Part shown: in pieces, positions 11,239 through 22,909 of the stretch
Layout of the letters: every line of letters starts with the position of its first letter
Numbering within the stretch: the stretch's first letter is position 1
Origin: Endocalyx cinctus
Lineage: Eukaryota > Ascomycota > Sordariomycetes > Amphisphaeriales > Apiosporaceae
Length of the DNA stretch: 64,000 nt
Assembly: GCA_001600455.1 (NCBI GenBank)
Contig: BCKC01000009.1
Span: forward strand, 1,116,001-1,180,000
Direction: 5' to 3'
Translations under genes and position numbers: made by a program
Notes under the pieces: generated by a model
The model's input: the letters and a program-made list of their open reading frames with translations, nothing else
Databases searched by the model: none
What the model was told of the DNA's origin: nothing

Positions 11239-12729
11239 ATGAGCGATAATAAATACCAGGTCATAATCGTCGGTGGCGGACCAGTGGGCTTATTAGCGGC
11301 GCACGCCTTATTCAAAGCCGGCATAGATTTCGTCCTTCTCGAGAAGCGACCTACCATCGTTGAAGACGTCGGTGCTAGCCTAGTACTAGAACCGAGGTCG
11401 TTACGCGTTTTAGGTCAGCTTGGATTATTAGACAGACTGCTAGCTATCGGAACCGAGTTCAAGGGGTCCACTAGTATTAACGAAGACGGGCATATATATA
11501 GCAAGACGATAGCATTGTCCGTCTATCTTGAGAAGTAAGTATTTATGATTCTATCTAGAAAAAAGAGACGGATAATGGATTAAAGAAGCGAACAAAAAGA
11601 ATTGGATTATATACTGAGTCTGATCACAAAATGAAGTCACGGAATCTACGCCCATATATTCCATCGCGCCCATTTACTCAAGGCCGTATACGACGGCCTA
11701 GAAGAGAACATAAAATCCTCTCGAATTCTGACGAATAAGCGAATTAGCGACATCTTCTCCGACGACGCGGGCGTTCGCGTCTCCTGTACAGACGGAACCA
11801 TCTACGAAGCCTCCATCATAATAGGCGCCGACGGTGTGCACAGCCAGGTACGACAGGCAATGCGCTCGCTAGCGCTCAAGGCGTCAGAATTATCACCCTC
11901 CTCCTCACCCGCCGAAGCCGTCCCGGTTAACCCGGAGAAGCCGTTCGAAAGCGAATACAGGACGATGTGGTGCACGTTCCCGGCGCAGGCGTGGTTCACG
12001 CCCGGATACTCGTTCGAGACGCACACGACGGACCGGACGGTGCAGTTTCTCATGGCCGAGGACCGCGGCTGGTTCTTCATCTACGAGCGGCTGCCGGAGC
12101 GGACGCGCGACCGCGCCTCGTACTCGGAGAAGGACAAGGCCGCCTTCGTCGATCGCTTCGCCGACCTGCCCTTGGGGACGCGGGCCCGCGTTCGCGACGC
12201 GTTCGAGAGCCGCTACCACGCGGGGATGTCGAACCTCGAGGAGGGCGTCCTCGAGCACTGGCACTGGGGCCGGATCGCGCTCGCGGGCGATGCCGCGCAT
12301 AAGGTCACCCCGAATGCCGGGCAGGGGCTTAATAACGGGATCCAGGACGTCGTCGTTTTGGCGAACGAGTTGAAGGCCCTCTTCGTATCTCCCTCTTCTT
12401 CTTATTCGGGCCGGAATGGGGAAAAGATGGGGCCTGGCGTGGAAGAGGTCTCGGCTGCTTTCCGACGGTATCAAGACGCGCGCATAGGATTCATGACCCC
12501 GGACTTCCAGCTTTCGGCTGCTGTAACGCGTCTCTCGGCTTGGAGGAATAACCTTTACTGGTTCATAGATCGATGGGTCATGCCGATGATACCATCTTGG
12601 ACGTACCGCATATTATTTACTATGACACTCTCAAAGAAGAATAGCCAAGGTCAAATACTGGGCTTCTTGGCAGGCGTGGAGCCATTCTCTGGGAAACTAC
12701 CTTGGGCTCACCGTATAGTTGAGAGTTAA
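11239..12729 (+). CDS. FAD-dependent monooxygenase (class A, PaxM/salicylate hydroxylase-like)
   Basis: Group A flavoprotein monooxygenase that would use NAD(P)H and O2 to hydroxylate or epoxidise a small lipophilic substrate. Exons 11239-11534 and 11637-12729 (102-nt intron, donor GTAAGT), 462 aa. The Rossmann FAD motif is VGGGPVGLLAA (residues 11-21) with acidic ribose-binding LLEKR; the DG motif is IGADGVHS (about 161-168); the GD motif is LAGDAAHKVTPNAGQG (about 314-329). The C-terminal part has a hydrophobic stretch rich in Trp/Ile/Met (about 408-435), as in membrane-bound meroterpenoid and indole-diterpene epoxidases such as PaxM. That comparison is by architecture only; the substrate cannot be read from sequence. 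It converges on an MFS exporter 755 bp away. The central part (about 11950-12320) is very GC-rich, which creates long open frames on both strands that I ignore. Confidence 0.88.
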
Positions 12730-13483
12730 GTCTGGGAACACATCCGGGCCCTGTTGGGTTCTTGAGTTGTCTTGAGAGATTTACGGTTATATAAGGGCGT
12801 GAATGAGTAGGAGCGAATCGTAGTTGGGCGTCCATTTTGGGATTTATCTCTTTATGCTAATGTGGTTCACCAGTCACCATCAAAATGGAATTCATATATA
12901 TATTGCACCCCCACTGCCAAATAAGACTGGTGAGGACGTGCTAGAAGAAATAGAGTTCCATACTTCATTGAAGTCAGATTCAGACTGAAGGCGTAATATT
13001 GACTCCACGAATGATAAATATGCGAGATACTCAGAGCCTATGAAAGTTTCATTTAGTCACTAATCAAAGTTATGTAAGTTTAGGAAATGATGTCAATCTT
13101 ACTTAAATATTCAATGGCTCCCCACGACATGTCCACTACGAAATGACGTCTCACCAAGTGACACACGTCTTATCTAATATATGGATATATATATATATAC
13201 TATGTATATATTGTTGCCATTATTTAAGCACTGTCTAAACATGAATTTCCGTGGTTCGATGATCCTTCATAAAGCCTAAGATTCCACAATCTTGAATCTT
13301 TCTCTTTTCCAGATGTCTATTTTAGTTTCGGCGCGTGTATGATTCACAATTAACTTCTAATTCTATTAGATAAGAGGTAATTAATATTTACACTGAAACC
13401 TCCGTATATCAATTAAATCTCAATAACCTAGTAGTCACATAAATAAACTACGATGTACGGTTGACTGACAATCCCTCTCCCCC
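12730..13483. other. Spacer between convergent FMO and MFS genes
   Basis: AT-rich 3'-to-3' spacer, with a TA-rich microsatellite near 13179-13212. No coding frame seen. Confidence 0.6.
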
Positions 13484-15278
13484 CTAAAAGTTTACCGGGA
13501 ACCTATTTCTCAGCGCCTCCCCGTAGTAGTGAAACAGGAACGGGACAGGAATGAAAGCGACGCTAAGGAATCCCAACAAGCTATTCCCCCAGCCGAGGCC
13601 GAGGGAGGAGTACAGCGGGGTCCCCGCGAGGGGCAAGAACGTGCCGCCTAAGGTGCGGCCGGTATTGAAGACGGCGAGGGCGGAGGCGGCTTTGGCGGGG
13701 CCGAAGACGTCGATCAGGTAGATCTGGAAGGGCACGATGACGAGCAGGTTCCCTATGCCGATGAAGAAGGTGCCGATGATGGGCACGATCCAGTGGACCC
13801 GGTACTCGGCCGTCCAGCCGTACCAAAAAAAGCCGGCCGCCATCACCGGCGCGAACCACATGACCAGGACGAGGCGGTGCTCGGCCCGACCCCCGCCCGG
13901 GGAGGTGAGCCGCTTGCGCGCCATGTGTCGGTCGTTGGTTGCGCTGAAGAGGGCGATACCGGAGATGAAGCCGATGCCGAGGCCGAGGTAGGCTAATCCC
14001 GATATCCCGACGGAGAAGTGGTAGGTCTCCCGGAAGACGGTGGGGAAGGTGGTGAATAGGAGGTAGGTCAGCCCGAAGGCGAAGGTCGCGTACAGCGTGA
14101 CCAGGAGCACGATGGGCGAGTACACGAGCATCTTGGCCGGTCGCTGGACCGTCCTCAGGAGCAGCTGCTTCTTCGTAAGCTCGTAGTCTACCCCGCGCGC
14201 CTTGTATTCGGCGTTTCCGGTTTCCTTTCGGAGTCGCTTCGCCTTGCGCTCTAGGATGATGGGCGCGTATGTCTCGCGCATGAATACGAACATGACGATG
14301 GAAAATAGGCCACCCTGTAAAGAGTGTAGAGAAGCCGTGTGAGTAATTGAGTGGTCTCTTAAAGGTTTTAAAGGTTCAGGGAACGCGAAGGAAATCAACA
14401 TACGATAATGGTTACCAAATAGAACGACCAGCGCCAACCCAATGCTTGTGTCAAGAATCCTCCTATTACCGGCCCAACAACCTAGATTAGTAAGAGATTT
14501 CAGTCAGTGAGCTGAGCTTTGTGATTTACGACACTCTTCTTTTCCTCCTTGAAGTTTCACTCACAGGTCCCAGTAGAGGTCCGAGAACAAACAAACCAAG
14601 AGCCCTTCCTCGAGTCTCAGGGGGTTCGACGTCGGCTATGGTGCCTGCGCCGATGGTGACGGGGATGGAGGCGGCGATGCCAGCGAGGGTCCTGAACACC
14701 AGAAACTGGGCGGTGGTCTGGGCGAATCCGTCTCCGATGGTGAAGGCGACGAACACGACGCTCGCAACATGGTAGCAGGGGAGCCGGCCGTACATCTCTG
14801 ATAGGGGCGCGAGGAAGAAGCCGCCAATGCTGAGCCCGAGCACGTAGATGGACACGGTGAACGACACCACGGTCGAGTTCGTAATACTAAACTCCTGCGC
14901 CAATTGACTGGCTCCCGGGGCGAACATGGTAGCCGCGAGGTTCCTGTAATGCACATGCTTTTACTTAGTCCCGAACGTGTGTTCTCCTCTCATCATAGCA
15001 GTTACGGGCATGATTTATATCGGTTGTTAGACGTACGCGTAAAACACGAAAATGCTAGCGTAACTAACATGCGCGGTTCGCTTTAGGCTCTTCCAGTTCA
15101 AAGGGTTTTCCGGGTCGTCCGGGCCGTCCCAGTCCACTAAATACTGGTTCTCGGTCCCTATCTTCTCCGGTTCCGGTTCCGGTTCGGGCTGTTCTCCTTT
15201 GCCATCACTTTCTCGCGCCGACTCGATGTCGGTGGGGGCCTGCGAGATGCTGACCGTAGGTTCTAGTGCCGCTGACAT
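13484..15278 (-). CDS. MFS transporter, DHA1 drug:H+ antiporter type
   Basis: Plasma-membrane proton-coupled exporter, probably 12 membrane segments. Exons 15278-15037, 14943-14565, 14481-14404, 14314-13484; 509 aa. A polar N-terminal tail with an alternating Pro-Glu run (residues about 31-38) and the conserved DPENPLNW box precedes the first segment (SYASIFVFYAYANLAATMF, split by intron 1). Motif A is LAPLSEMYGRLP and the motif C region is GPVIGGFLTQALGWRWSF. A charged central loop (ILERKAKRLRKETGN) divides the two halves. The NPLNW box and motif spacing are those of fungal DHA1 carriers that export drugs or secondary metabolites. The substrate is unknown; the nearby FMO is a possible source of one, but the two genes converge and share no promoter. 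Start at 15278 is the first ATG in frame and gives the expected tail length. Confidence 0.9.
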
Positions 15279-16317
15279 TTTCGTGGATGGGCCTCTTGAC
15301 TCGTTGACAAGGTTCCCTGATACGGCCGGGGTAGCTTATATTCAAAGTGGCGGATTTAAGTAAACAAAGGACAAAGATTTCAGGTTAGGCTCGAACCTCG
15401 GCGAAATTATATATATACTGTTCGGCAGATTCGAATTCGGAACTCATAATATATCCGCTGACACTCGATATCAGTCCCCAATTACAACAGACGAATTTTT
15501 CCCACCCCAGTCTAAGTCGGTGATAGGAAGGGCGGGGATAAGGTATATTTCCGCGCTAGCAAGACGCAGAGGATCAACGAAGCCAACGACGGCAGAAGAG
15601 ATAGAAATTGAATAGTTAACGTGGAGGGAAATGTTTTAGATTTATTTCAATTTTTTTTTTCTGTATACCCACAAGTTTACCTATGTTAAATATCACCCGA
15701 AGGCCTGCCCACCTTCCGTACAGAATTGTCTATCAGACTACCCGGATACGCAGAGTCGCATTGCCTCAAATGGGCAGGTGAAGGAAAACATGCTTGTTTC
15801 GTACCAATGACTATCAATGGGATGCTTGATGGTACACGCAACACTCTTTAATTATATAAAATATCTTCAATGGTTCTGATGAAAGAGAAGTCGCGCTCTT
15901 TGGACGTTAACGTTGACAATGTAGAGTTAGCGATACACAGAGCAATATCACCTACATCTTGAGATACACTCATATTATCCCAGGATGTTTCTCGACGACA
16001 TAGATAAGCTTTAAGATATTAGTACGGAGTTTAGTGTAGGAAAGGGCACTTATTTAGTGTACGGAGCCGTGCCGCCTTCCATGTGGGTTGGGGTAACACT
16101 AAAGACGGCAGCAACTTGTGTGGAGATTCATTGCCGATTCCGATAGCCGATTCTGAAACCGATACCCGGCAATAACAAGCGTCTATTGATTGTATATATA
16201 TATATATACCTATATAAGTATATCTCCTATCAACATACTTCAACTCTAGTAATAAGTATCTCAGTTTCTTTGCGAGTCTAGATTGTGAAATAAAGACTGG
16301 TCCACGGGTGTCCTTAC
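15279..16317. other. AT-rich intergenic region upstream of MFS gene
   Basis: Contains the MFS promoter. No coding frame seen. A GGCTCGAACCT at about 15389 resembles a pol III B-box but has no matching stems or A-box. Confidence 0.55.
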
Positions 16318-16736
16318 TTAAATCTTAGTCGAAATCTCTAGCGCCAACTCGTTCCATCTCAACAATCTCAACTCTTGACTGCTGACATAAGGCGAGAATG
16401 GGCCACCAATTTCGTCGATGATACCCTGTCGTTCCCGTAGGAACACTCGCGCTTCGCGTACAACTGTAACTCCGACCTGTAGTGTACGCGATAACAAATT
16501 TTCCGAAAAGACAAACCTGTGATTGTATCACTGTTGAAACGCGACCCCAATGGGATTCTTAAGGGCTTGGCAGTGTATATACTGAAGTTTGAAGGATTCC
16601 CGACTTTGTTAGATTCATCGATACTGTCTACCAATAAACGGGAGGCTTCCTGGGCTGGCCATGGCGTCCGTTTGCTTGGTTTCGAGAGAACGATTCGGAT
16701 GTAGGCCACAGACTGCCTTAATTCACGGTAGAGTAT
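16318..16736 (-). CDS. Unknown small protein or gene remnant, two exons, 5' end unresolved
   Basis: I do not recognise this protein. Two frames join cleanly: 16736-16517 and 16463-16318, through a 53-nt intron (donor GTTTGT, acceptor TTACAG), giving about 121 codons to a TAA. The first part contains LSKPSKRTPWPAQEASRLL and NKVGNPSNFSIYTAKPL; the second REARVFLRERQGIIDEI, GGPFSPYVSSQELRLL and RWNELALEIS. Codon content and the balance of charged and hydrophobic residues look protein-coding, unlike the surrounding AT-rich DNA. The frame is closed immediately upstream by TAG, which doubles as a possible acceptor (CAAATAG at about 16737), so a 5' exon is expected. An ATG-led frame at 16876 would need a 38-nt intron, too short for fungi. 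It may be the 3' end of a real gene or a remnant of a decayed one. Confidence 0.4.
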
Positions 16737-19408
16737 CTATTTGGATGTGCTTAACAATGAGACTTGAAGGTTACGGACCACAATAAAATAGCAGTTTTGG
16801 TTTGCTGTATGTAAATCTTTTGGTTAAATAAAATACAGCCGTGTGAATCATCATCTCCGGCAGTCGTAACAGCCATACCGACCTTGGACCGTGTCTGAAT
16901 TGTATATTATAATTAATTAGAATTTATCGCCCGCGTTGTGTTATGCAAGAGAAGGCTGCAACGACCACAATTACGTGTATAAAGAAACGGATAGCATAAC
17001 CCTTTGCTTTAGAAGATGTATTTTTAATCGAGCGTATTACATATATGACTATTTCATTCATTTATCATACTTAGATGATGACTAAGTATACTTCTTAATC
17101 GACTCGCTATAAGGTCCGGGGAAAGAAGGCTTGTTTATTTAAACGTGCCAATAAGTTTCATGATGTTTTGCAAGCAGAGTTGATAAATTGTCAAGATTTG
17201 ACGCAATACAACGTTTCTAACAGTCCCTGCAGGCGGGCATTGGCGGGGAGACACCACGCCGACAGCCCGAGAAAGGGGTCCTGGGGGTTCATCAAAATGG
17301 TAGTTATATAGCCTTAATTGGTGCATACTCATCGCAATGCTCTTTTTGTCGTCTTAATGACCGTCCGTCTCATATATCCGGGTTTGATTTATTTAACGAG
17401 GTAATGCCGCTATTGACAATAGAGCTGCTTCCAGCTTTGACCTTGCCAGACAGCCAGATCAGCAGCACTATACTTTATATACTCCGTATTAGTTGTATAA
17501 TTACCTGAAACAAACTCTTTCTTATTTTTGTCGATGCGTTAGCATTACGGGCAGTATTGACCGATGCTAGCATTTTAGCTAATTATACAGTACTAACTAC
17601 TACTTGTATGTAGTATATACACAGTACACTAGTGCATTATATAATATATACACTACTACAGAGTACTCCGTACACGTAAAGAGAATGGTTATCCGGACCC
17701 GAGGGATAGTTCGACTCATTTTATAAATACGGGGAATCAATCCATATTTTAATCAAGATAGACTCGGAGTATGGGGCGTTTCTAGCCTTATATATAGCGT
17801 ATCCGTGAAGCGTAGTTTTGCGGAACAGGGTAAGGGAAAGGAAGCGATACTAGCGTAGAGGATACGGTAGATTCTTACCACAAGCAGCTTAAAGGTATTT
17901 ATTCAACGTGGACCTGGACCGCTAGCTAGCTGGATAGCTTCAAAAAGCATAAGGATATCCGTATCAACTCTCCATAATATTTACTGAGGATACGGAGTAT
18001 TAACCCTAGCTGAGTTACTGTACCTCAATCATAGCTTTACACTGCCTCCACGACCCATACTTTCCAAGCTTTCTAGCGTTCAACAAATATCTTCCGACAG
18101 CTCACAAAGCAGAATGTACCTGAACAGGTACCTAAATAAAATCCTTTCGCTGGCCTAGTTAGGCAAGTCCTTTAAATTCGGTCATTTGTTACAATTTCTA
18201 TTTGAATCCTTCCTACCTGATAATCTTATTTCATCCTTCGTATTGATGACAATCATTTTCTATTGGGTTTAATGTAAGTACAAGTAAAACACGACATTTG
18301 TCCCCCTATTCCTTTTTTTGTTTCTCTCCTTGTCTCCTACGTTTCGTTTATATGTACTACAAATGAGATAAGTCTATTGGATATTTTGTGTGTGTTTTTT
18401 TTTTAATGTGAATCATAGCTAGGTATTTCCATGCATGATACTCACTTCTACGTCATTGCGGTTTGAACAAGCAAAAAAAACAAGAAAAAAGTGGGTGGCT
18501 AAAATTGACGTGATGCTGCGACGTGGATCTTATGATGGAGAAAAAGTAAAACCAGCAGTTTTTTTTGTATACACGATACGAGGGGGCAGCTTTTACGATT
18601 ATCTTATAGAAATTTCTACTTCACTACACTAAGGAACCATCCTATCCCGACTTAACCGCTGATCAATCGGTTTTGTAAACCTCTGAATGGACGGAAACTC
18701 TTCAAGGATCAGCTCAAACCTGACAAAAACAAAGTCGCAGGGATCCTAGGCCTCCATCACATTTACTTGGTATTACTATGTATATGTATACATAGTACGG
18801 AGTACATACCAACATCTACTCAGTTACATACAACGTGCCGTGTGGCAGTGCTGCCTCCAAGTGAAGATCCCAAGAAGTAATGCATGCAGCAGTCAGCATC
18901 AACATTCACCACTCTCTTTTCTGACCATTGTTTAGTCTTTTTCCCTACTCCTTATAATTGTAATCCTCCTTTTTTTCTTGTTTACTACGATCGAATTAAT
19001 ACTTTGTTGCGACCTTTCTATCAACCTATCGACAAGCGAAGGCGACGTATCGTTGGCTAACTACTCGAATAGCCAACAATAAAATCGCCGTAATAACATC
19101 GAGAGGCAGATTTCATTCGCTTATTTTCCCCAGCCAACCGAAAAGTATTACATTCCCGTCGCATCCGGTCGCCGTCATTTTCGAGTCGCCGATATTCATT
19201 GAACAGATTCCATACGCGCCGATTACCATCGTGAACAAAAACGAGAGTCGGGGTTTAGATTTATGATCTCATTCGGGAAATAGTAAACTTTATTTTGGTT
19301 GCGTGGGTTCAAAAGTAGTCGGAAAATTTATATTCGCACCGGTTGGGATCTATTTTTACGATTTATTCGAATTAATTTTAATAATTTTATTTCTTCATCG
19401 ACGACGAG
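16737..19408. other. 2.7 kb AT-rich intergenic region
   Basis: No gene seen. Four exact copies of TACTCCGTA or its complement TACGGAGTA occur here (17480, 17664, 17991, 18796), amid short palindromic TA-rich stretches. The right end should hold the promoter of the FLC/TRP-like gene, with a leader of pyrimidine runs and T-rich sequence before 19409. Confidence 0.55.
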
Positions 19409-22058
19409 ATGATGCTCCCGTCAATAAGGGCGTCATTTTTATGCGCCGTTTCTTTGATCGGTTTGGTTATCCCCGCCGCCGCCGAGAACATATTACAGTC
19501 AACCTCTTTAAATACATGCCAGGCAAACTCGGGATTTACCGCTAGTCTGTTTCGGGTCGTCTACACGCCGTCGACAGGACAAGCCCAGATCAATATCACC
19601 GCCATCTCAACTATCGAAGCCGACGTAAAATTCGATATTGACATCACCATCTATGGCTACTCCTTCCTTCGGAAAACCATTGACCCCTGCGAAATCGGCC
19701 TCGCCGGTTTCTGCCCTATGGTCTCTGGAAATCTAGGTCAGCCTTTCAACCTCCCCGTGGACGATGAAGCTACGAAAGGCATTCCCAGTATTGCCTATCA
19801 GTTTCCCGATCTCGACGCCAAAGTAAGAGTCTTCATCAACGCCACCAGCGGAGCTCAGGCCGGCCAGAGTGTCGCCTGTGTCGAGGCTCAGATCTCGAAC
19901 GGGAAGACTGTCGATCTTATTGGTGTGAAATGGTCTGCCGCCGTCGTCGCCGGTTTGGCTCTCGCTTCGTCCGCCATTATTTCGGGGTTAGGTCATACCA
20001 ATGCGGCCTCCCACGTTGCCGCGAATGCCTTGGCTCTCACCAGCTATTTCCAGTCTCAGGCTATGGTCGGTCTCGTTGGTATACATTTACCTCCCGTTGT
20101 CCAGTCGTGGACCCAGGATTTCCAGTGGAGCATGGGAATTATTAACGTTGGTTTTTGTAAGTCGGCACCTTGATGCCCATGAAATTACCCGCTACTCCAT
20201 ATCCCGATTCGTCTTGAAAATTAGGATATGGAGCAGGCGGAAACCTACATTGTTTACTTTATGATTGTCACTAACGAGTCTCTCAGTGCAAACCATTTTT
20301 ACTTGGTATCAACGCGCAACTGGAGGTTCACCATCAACTTTGATCAATATTAACAACATTGGCGATGTCTCCGTGGAGGTCCAGAAGCGATCCTTGCCCC
20401 TGATTGATCCTGCCATGGGAATCGCTAAGCGTGCCATAGCGATGATGCCCCGAGACGTGGTAAACTATGCTTCCAACTTGATGAAGCGTGGAAATATCCA
20501 GACAGACTATGGTAGCTATATCGTCTACGGCATCCAACGTGCCGCTTTCCGGGCTCAGATTGAGAGCACGAACCTGTTTATGACAGCTATTGTCGTCTTT
20601 TACATCGTCATGATCTTTACCGCCCTCGCCGTTATCGCTTTCAAGGGTTTCTGCGAATTCGCTGCTAAGCAGAAGTGGATCAAAGGAGAGACCTTCCTCG
20701 AGTTCCGTAATGGATGGAGTAAGTCTTTCCCGTCACGTTCCGCCCCTTCCGGATAATAGATTTTCTTTCTAACATGTTCGTGTTCTCAGAAACGGTTCTA
20801 AAGGGAGTATTATTCCGAATCACCCTCATTGGATACGCGCCCGTGACGATTCTCTCTCTCTGGGAATTTACTCAGTCGGACTCGGCCGCAGAAGTCGTCC
20901 TCGCTGTTTTCTTCTTGCTCTTCATCAATATTGCTTTGGGCTGGGCTGCTTTCAAGGTTATTCGCGTCGCTCAACGCTCTGTTCTCCTACACAGAAACCC
21001 CGCCTATATCTTGTTCTCTGACCCGCAAACCTTGAACAAATGGGGTAAGTGACTCGGCTTTTTCAGGAGCCATACTTTTTCACCCCCTTTTTAAGCAACT
21101 TCTGATTATCGGTACCATATTCGATACTAATTTGTTATAATTAGGATTCTTGTATATTCAATTCCGCGCGTCTGCATACTACTTTATCGTTCCTATGCTT
21201 GCCTACATCCTGCTAAAGGCAATCTTCATTGCTTTTGCACAAAACAACGGCACTGTACAGGCTGTCGCATTTGTGATCATTGAAGCTCTCGCACTTGTTG
21301 GTGTTGTTGTATTACGACCATTCATGGACAAGAAGACGAATTCATTCAACATCACCATATGTGTCGTCAATTTCCTCAACGCCATATTCCTACTTATCTT
21401 TACGGACGTTTTCGACCAGCCTGCTCTCGTAACCGGTATTATCGGTGTTGTTCTATGGATTCTCAATGCCGTGACTACCCTCGTCCTACTGTTGATGCTC
21501 ATCGTCCTGACCGCCATCGTATTTTTCACCGATAACCCTGATGGTCGATACAAGTTCATGGGCGACGACCGCACCTCTTTCATGAAGTCACAGAGCCAAC
21601 TGCACACCACCACCGAGCTGAACGCCCTAGCGATAACTGCGCGTGGTGAGAAGCCAGGTTATTATGGTTCCGGTTCCGGCCTCGACTTGGAGGACGGAGA
21701 CGATGATTCCTTGTCCCCTTCCATGAACAACAGGGCTCGTTCCACCAACCGACCCGTAGGACATTCCGCAACTAGCTCAATAGCTGGTTCACGACGAGGT
21801 CCTCCCCGCTCACCTGTCGATCCTTCTGTCCCATTTTTGGCTGCCCAAGAACACTCACAGCCCGGAGCAGGCAACCCTCGACGAAGCCCTAGTCCGTTAT
21901 CGAGCAGGTCTGGGCAGGCCACTTTACGCGACCCGAGCCCCGTGCATCCCCATGAACCTTCAACGTAAGTAACAAATAATATCCTACCGGCACGATCCAT
22001 GTAGCTGTACTTATCATATCACAGACCTTGGCAACGCGGTGCCGGTTATGATAATTAA
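19409..22058 (+). CDS. FLC/TRP-like channel family protein (ML-like domain)
   Basis: Member of the fungal FLC family (yeast Flc1-3, fission yeast Trp663/Trp1322), ER or plasma-membrane proteins linked to calcium flux, FAD import and wall maintenance. Exons 19409-20156, 20287-20718, 20790-21044, 21145-21964, 22025-22058; 762 aa. Signal peptide about 1-23 (ending PAAAE), then an ML-like lumenal domain with paired cysteines (NTCQANSGF, DPCEIGLAGFCPM), then about nine or ten hydrophobic segments from residue 175 onward (GVKWSAAVVAGLALASS is the first), ending near 590. The C-terminal tail is Ser/Pro/Arg-rich and disordered. The last exon is only 34 nt: simple reading from exon 4 stops inside the donor GTAAGT, but splicing at 21965-22024 gives a WQRGAGYDN end like that of relatives. 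Start: two adjacent ATGs; the first is used. Family call strong, ion specificity unknown. Confidence 0.9.
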
Positions 22059-22909
22059 GGCATCAGGAAAACAATCCTTTTGACATAATGGAATGGGTCT
22101 TCATCGAGATCCGTGTAGATTTAATAACATGGGTTCAAGGCTCTCATGGTTGGTTGCCTTATTGCATAATTCACGGACTGGAGAAAATTTCGGGAACGGT
22201 TTTGCTCGCAATATACTTTGACTTCTGGTTTATTTTTATTTATTTATTTTACTTTTCTCTGTTATCACGGTTTTTAAAGGTACCTCCGTGTTGAAAAAGG
22301 ATCGGTACATAAGGCTTTTTTTCTTTTTTTCTATTTTTTTTCTCTTCTATGGCATTTGTCATTGTTCCTGGCGGAAGGAATATAGGGTTTTATCTGGACT
22401 GGCTGTATACAGATCGGCGTTTCAAGAGAGTTTTAACCAACTATCCCGTCCAGAATTCGGATGTATAGCAGAGAGATACTCAAAGCATATAGCGTTGTAA
22501 ATAGCTAATGAAACTATTATGATAGGTAAATTATCTCCCCGTGTTGTTAATTTGATTATATGATGTCTATCATGCTTTCTTTGTTTACTACGTTCCTCAC
22601 GAACAGAATAGATTTTACGGTATATTTTGGCTTGGCTTTTTACCGATGTGCCGGGTGCTATGGTTACGTTCTGCGAGAAGGCCCCCCTCCTATGGACGGA
22701 TTTATAATTTTTCACCATTGGAGGTGGCTGGTTTAGTATAGTAAGTGACGATGTTTTAGGGGTATTATTATTTTATTAATCTGTACGAGGCAAATAAAAC
22801 TTTACTTATCATGACGAGTCGTTACTTATTTACATAAGCATCCATCCAGATGAGATATTCAGTCCGTCCCGCATAGAGAACATCACCATTATCACCACCT
22901 TCTTCTCTC
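22059..22909. other. Spacer between convergent FLC/TRP and BBE genes
   Basis: T-rich 3' flanks of two convergent genes. Open frames present are short and AT-driven. Nothing supported. Confidence 0.6.

Noticed and set aside
11905..12474. Antisense open frame of 189 codons inside the FMO
   Set aside because: Mirror of the GC-rich FAD monooxygenase exon, which has clear motifs on the other strand.
15380..15410. tRNA-like B-box GGCTCGAACCT
   Set aside because: No T-stem pairing, no A-box at the right distance and no acceptor stem.
22125..22150. Possible pol III B-box GGTTCAAGGCTC
   Set aside because: Upstream sequence cannot fold into D and anticodon arms.
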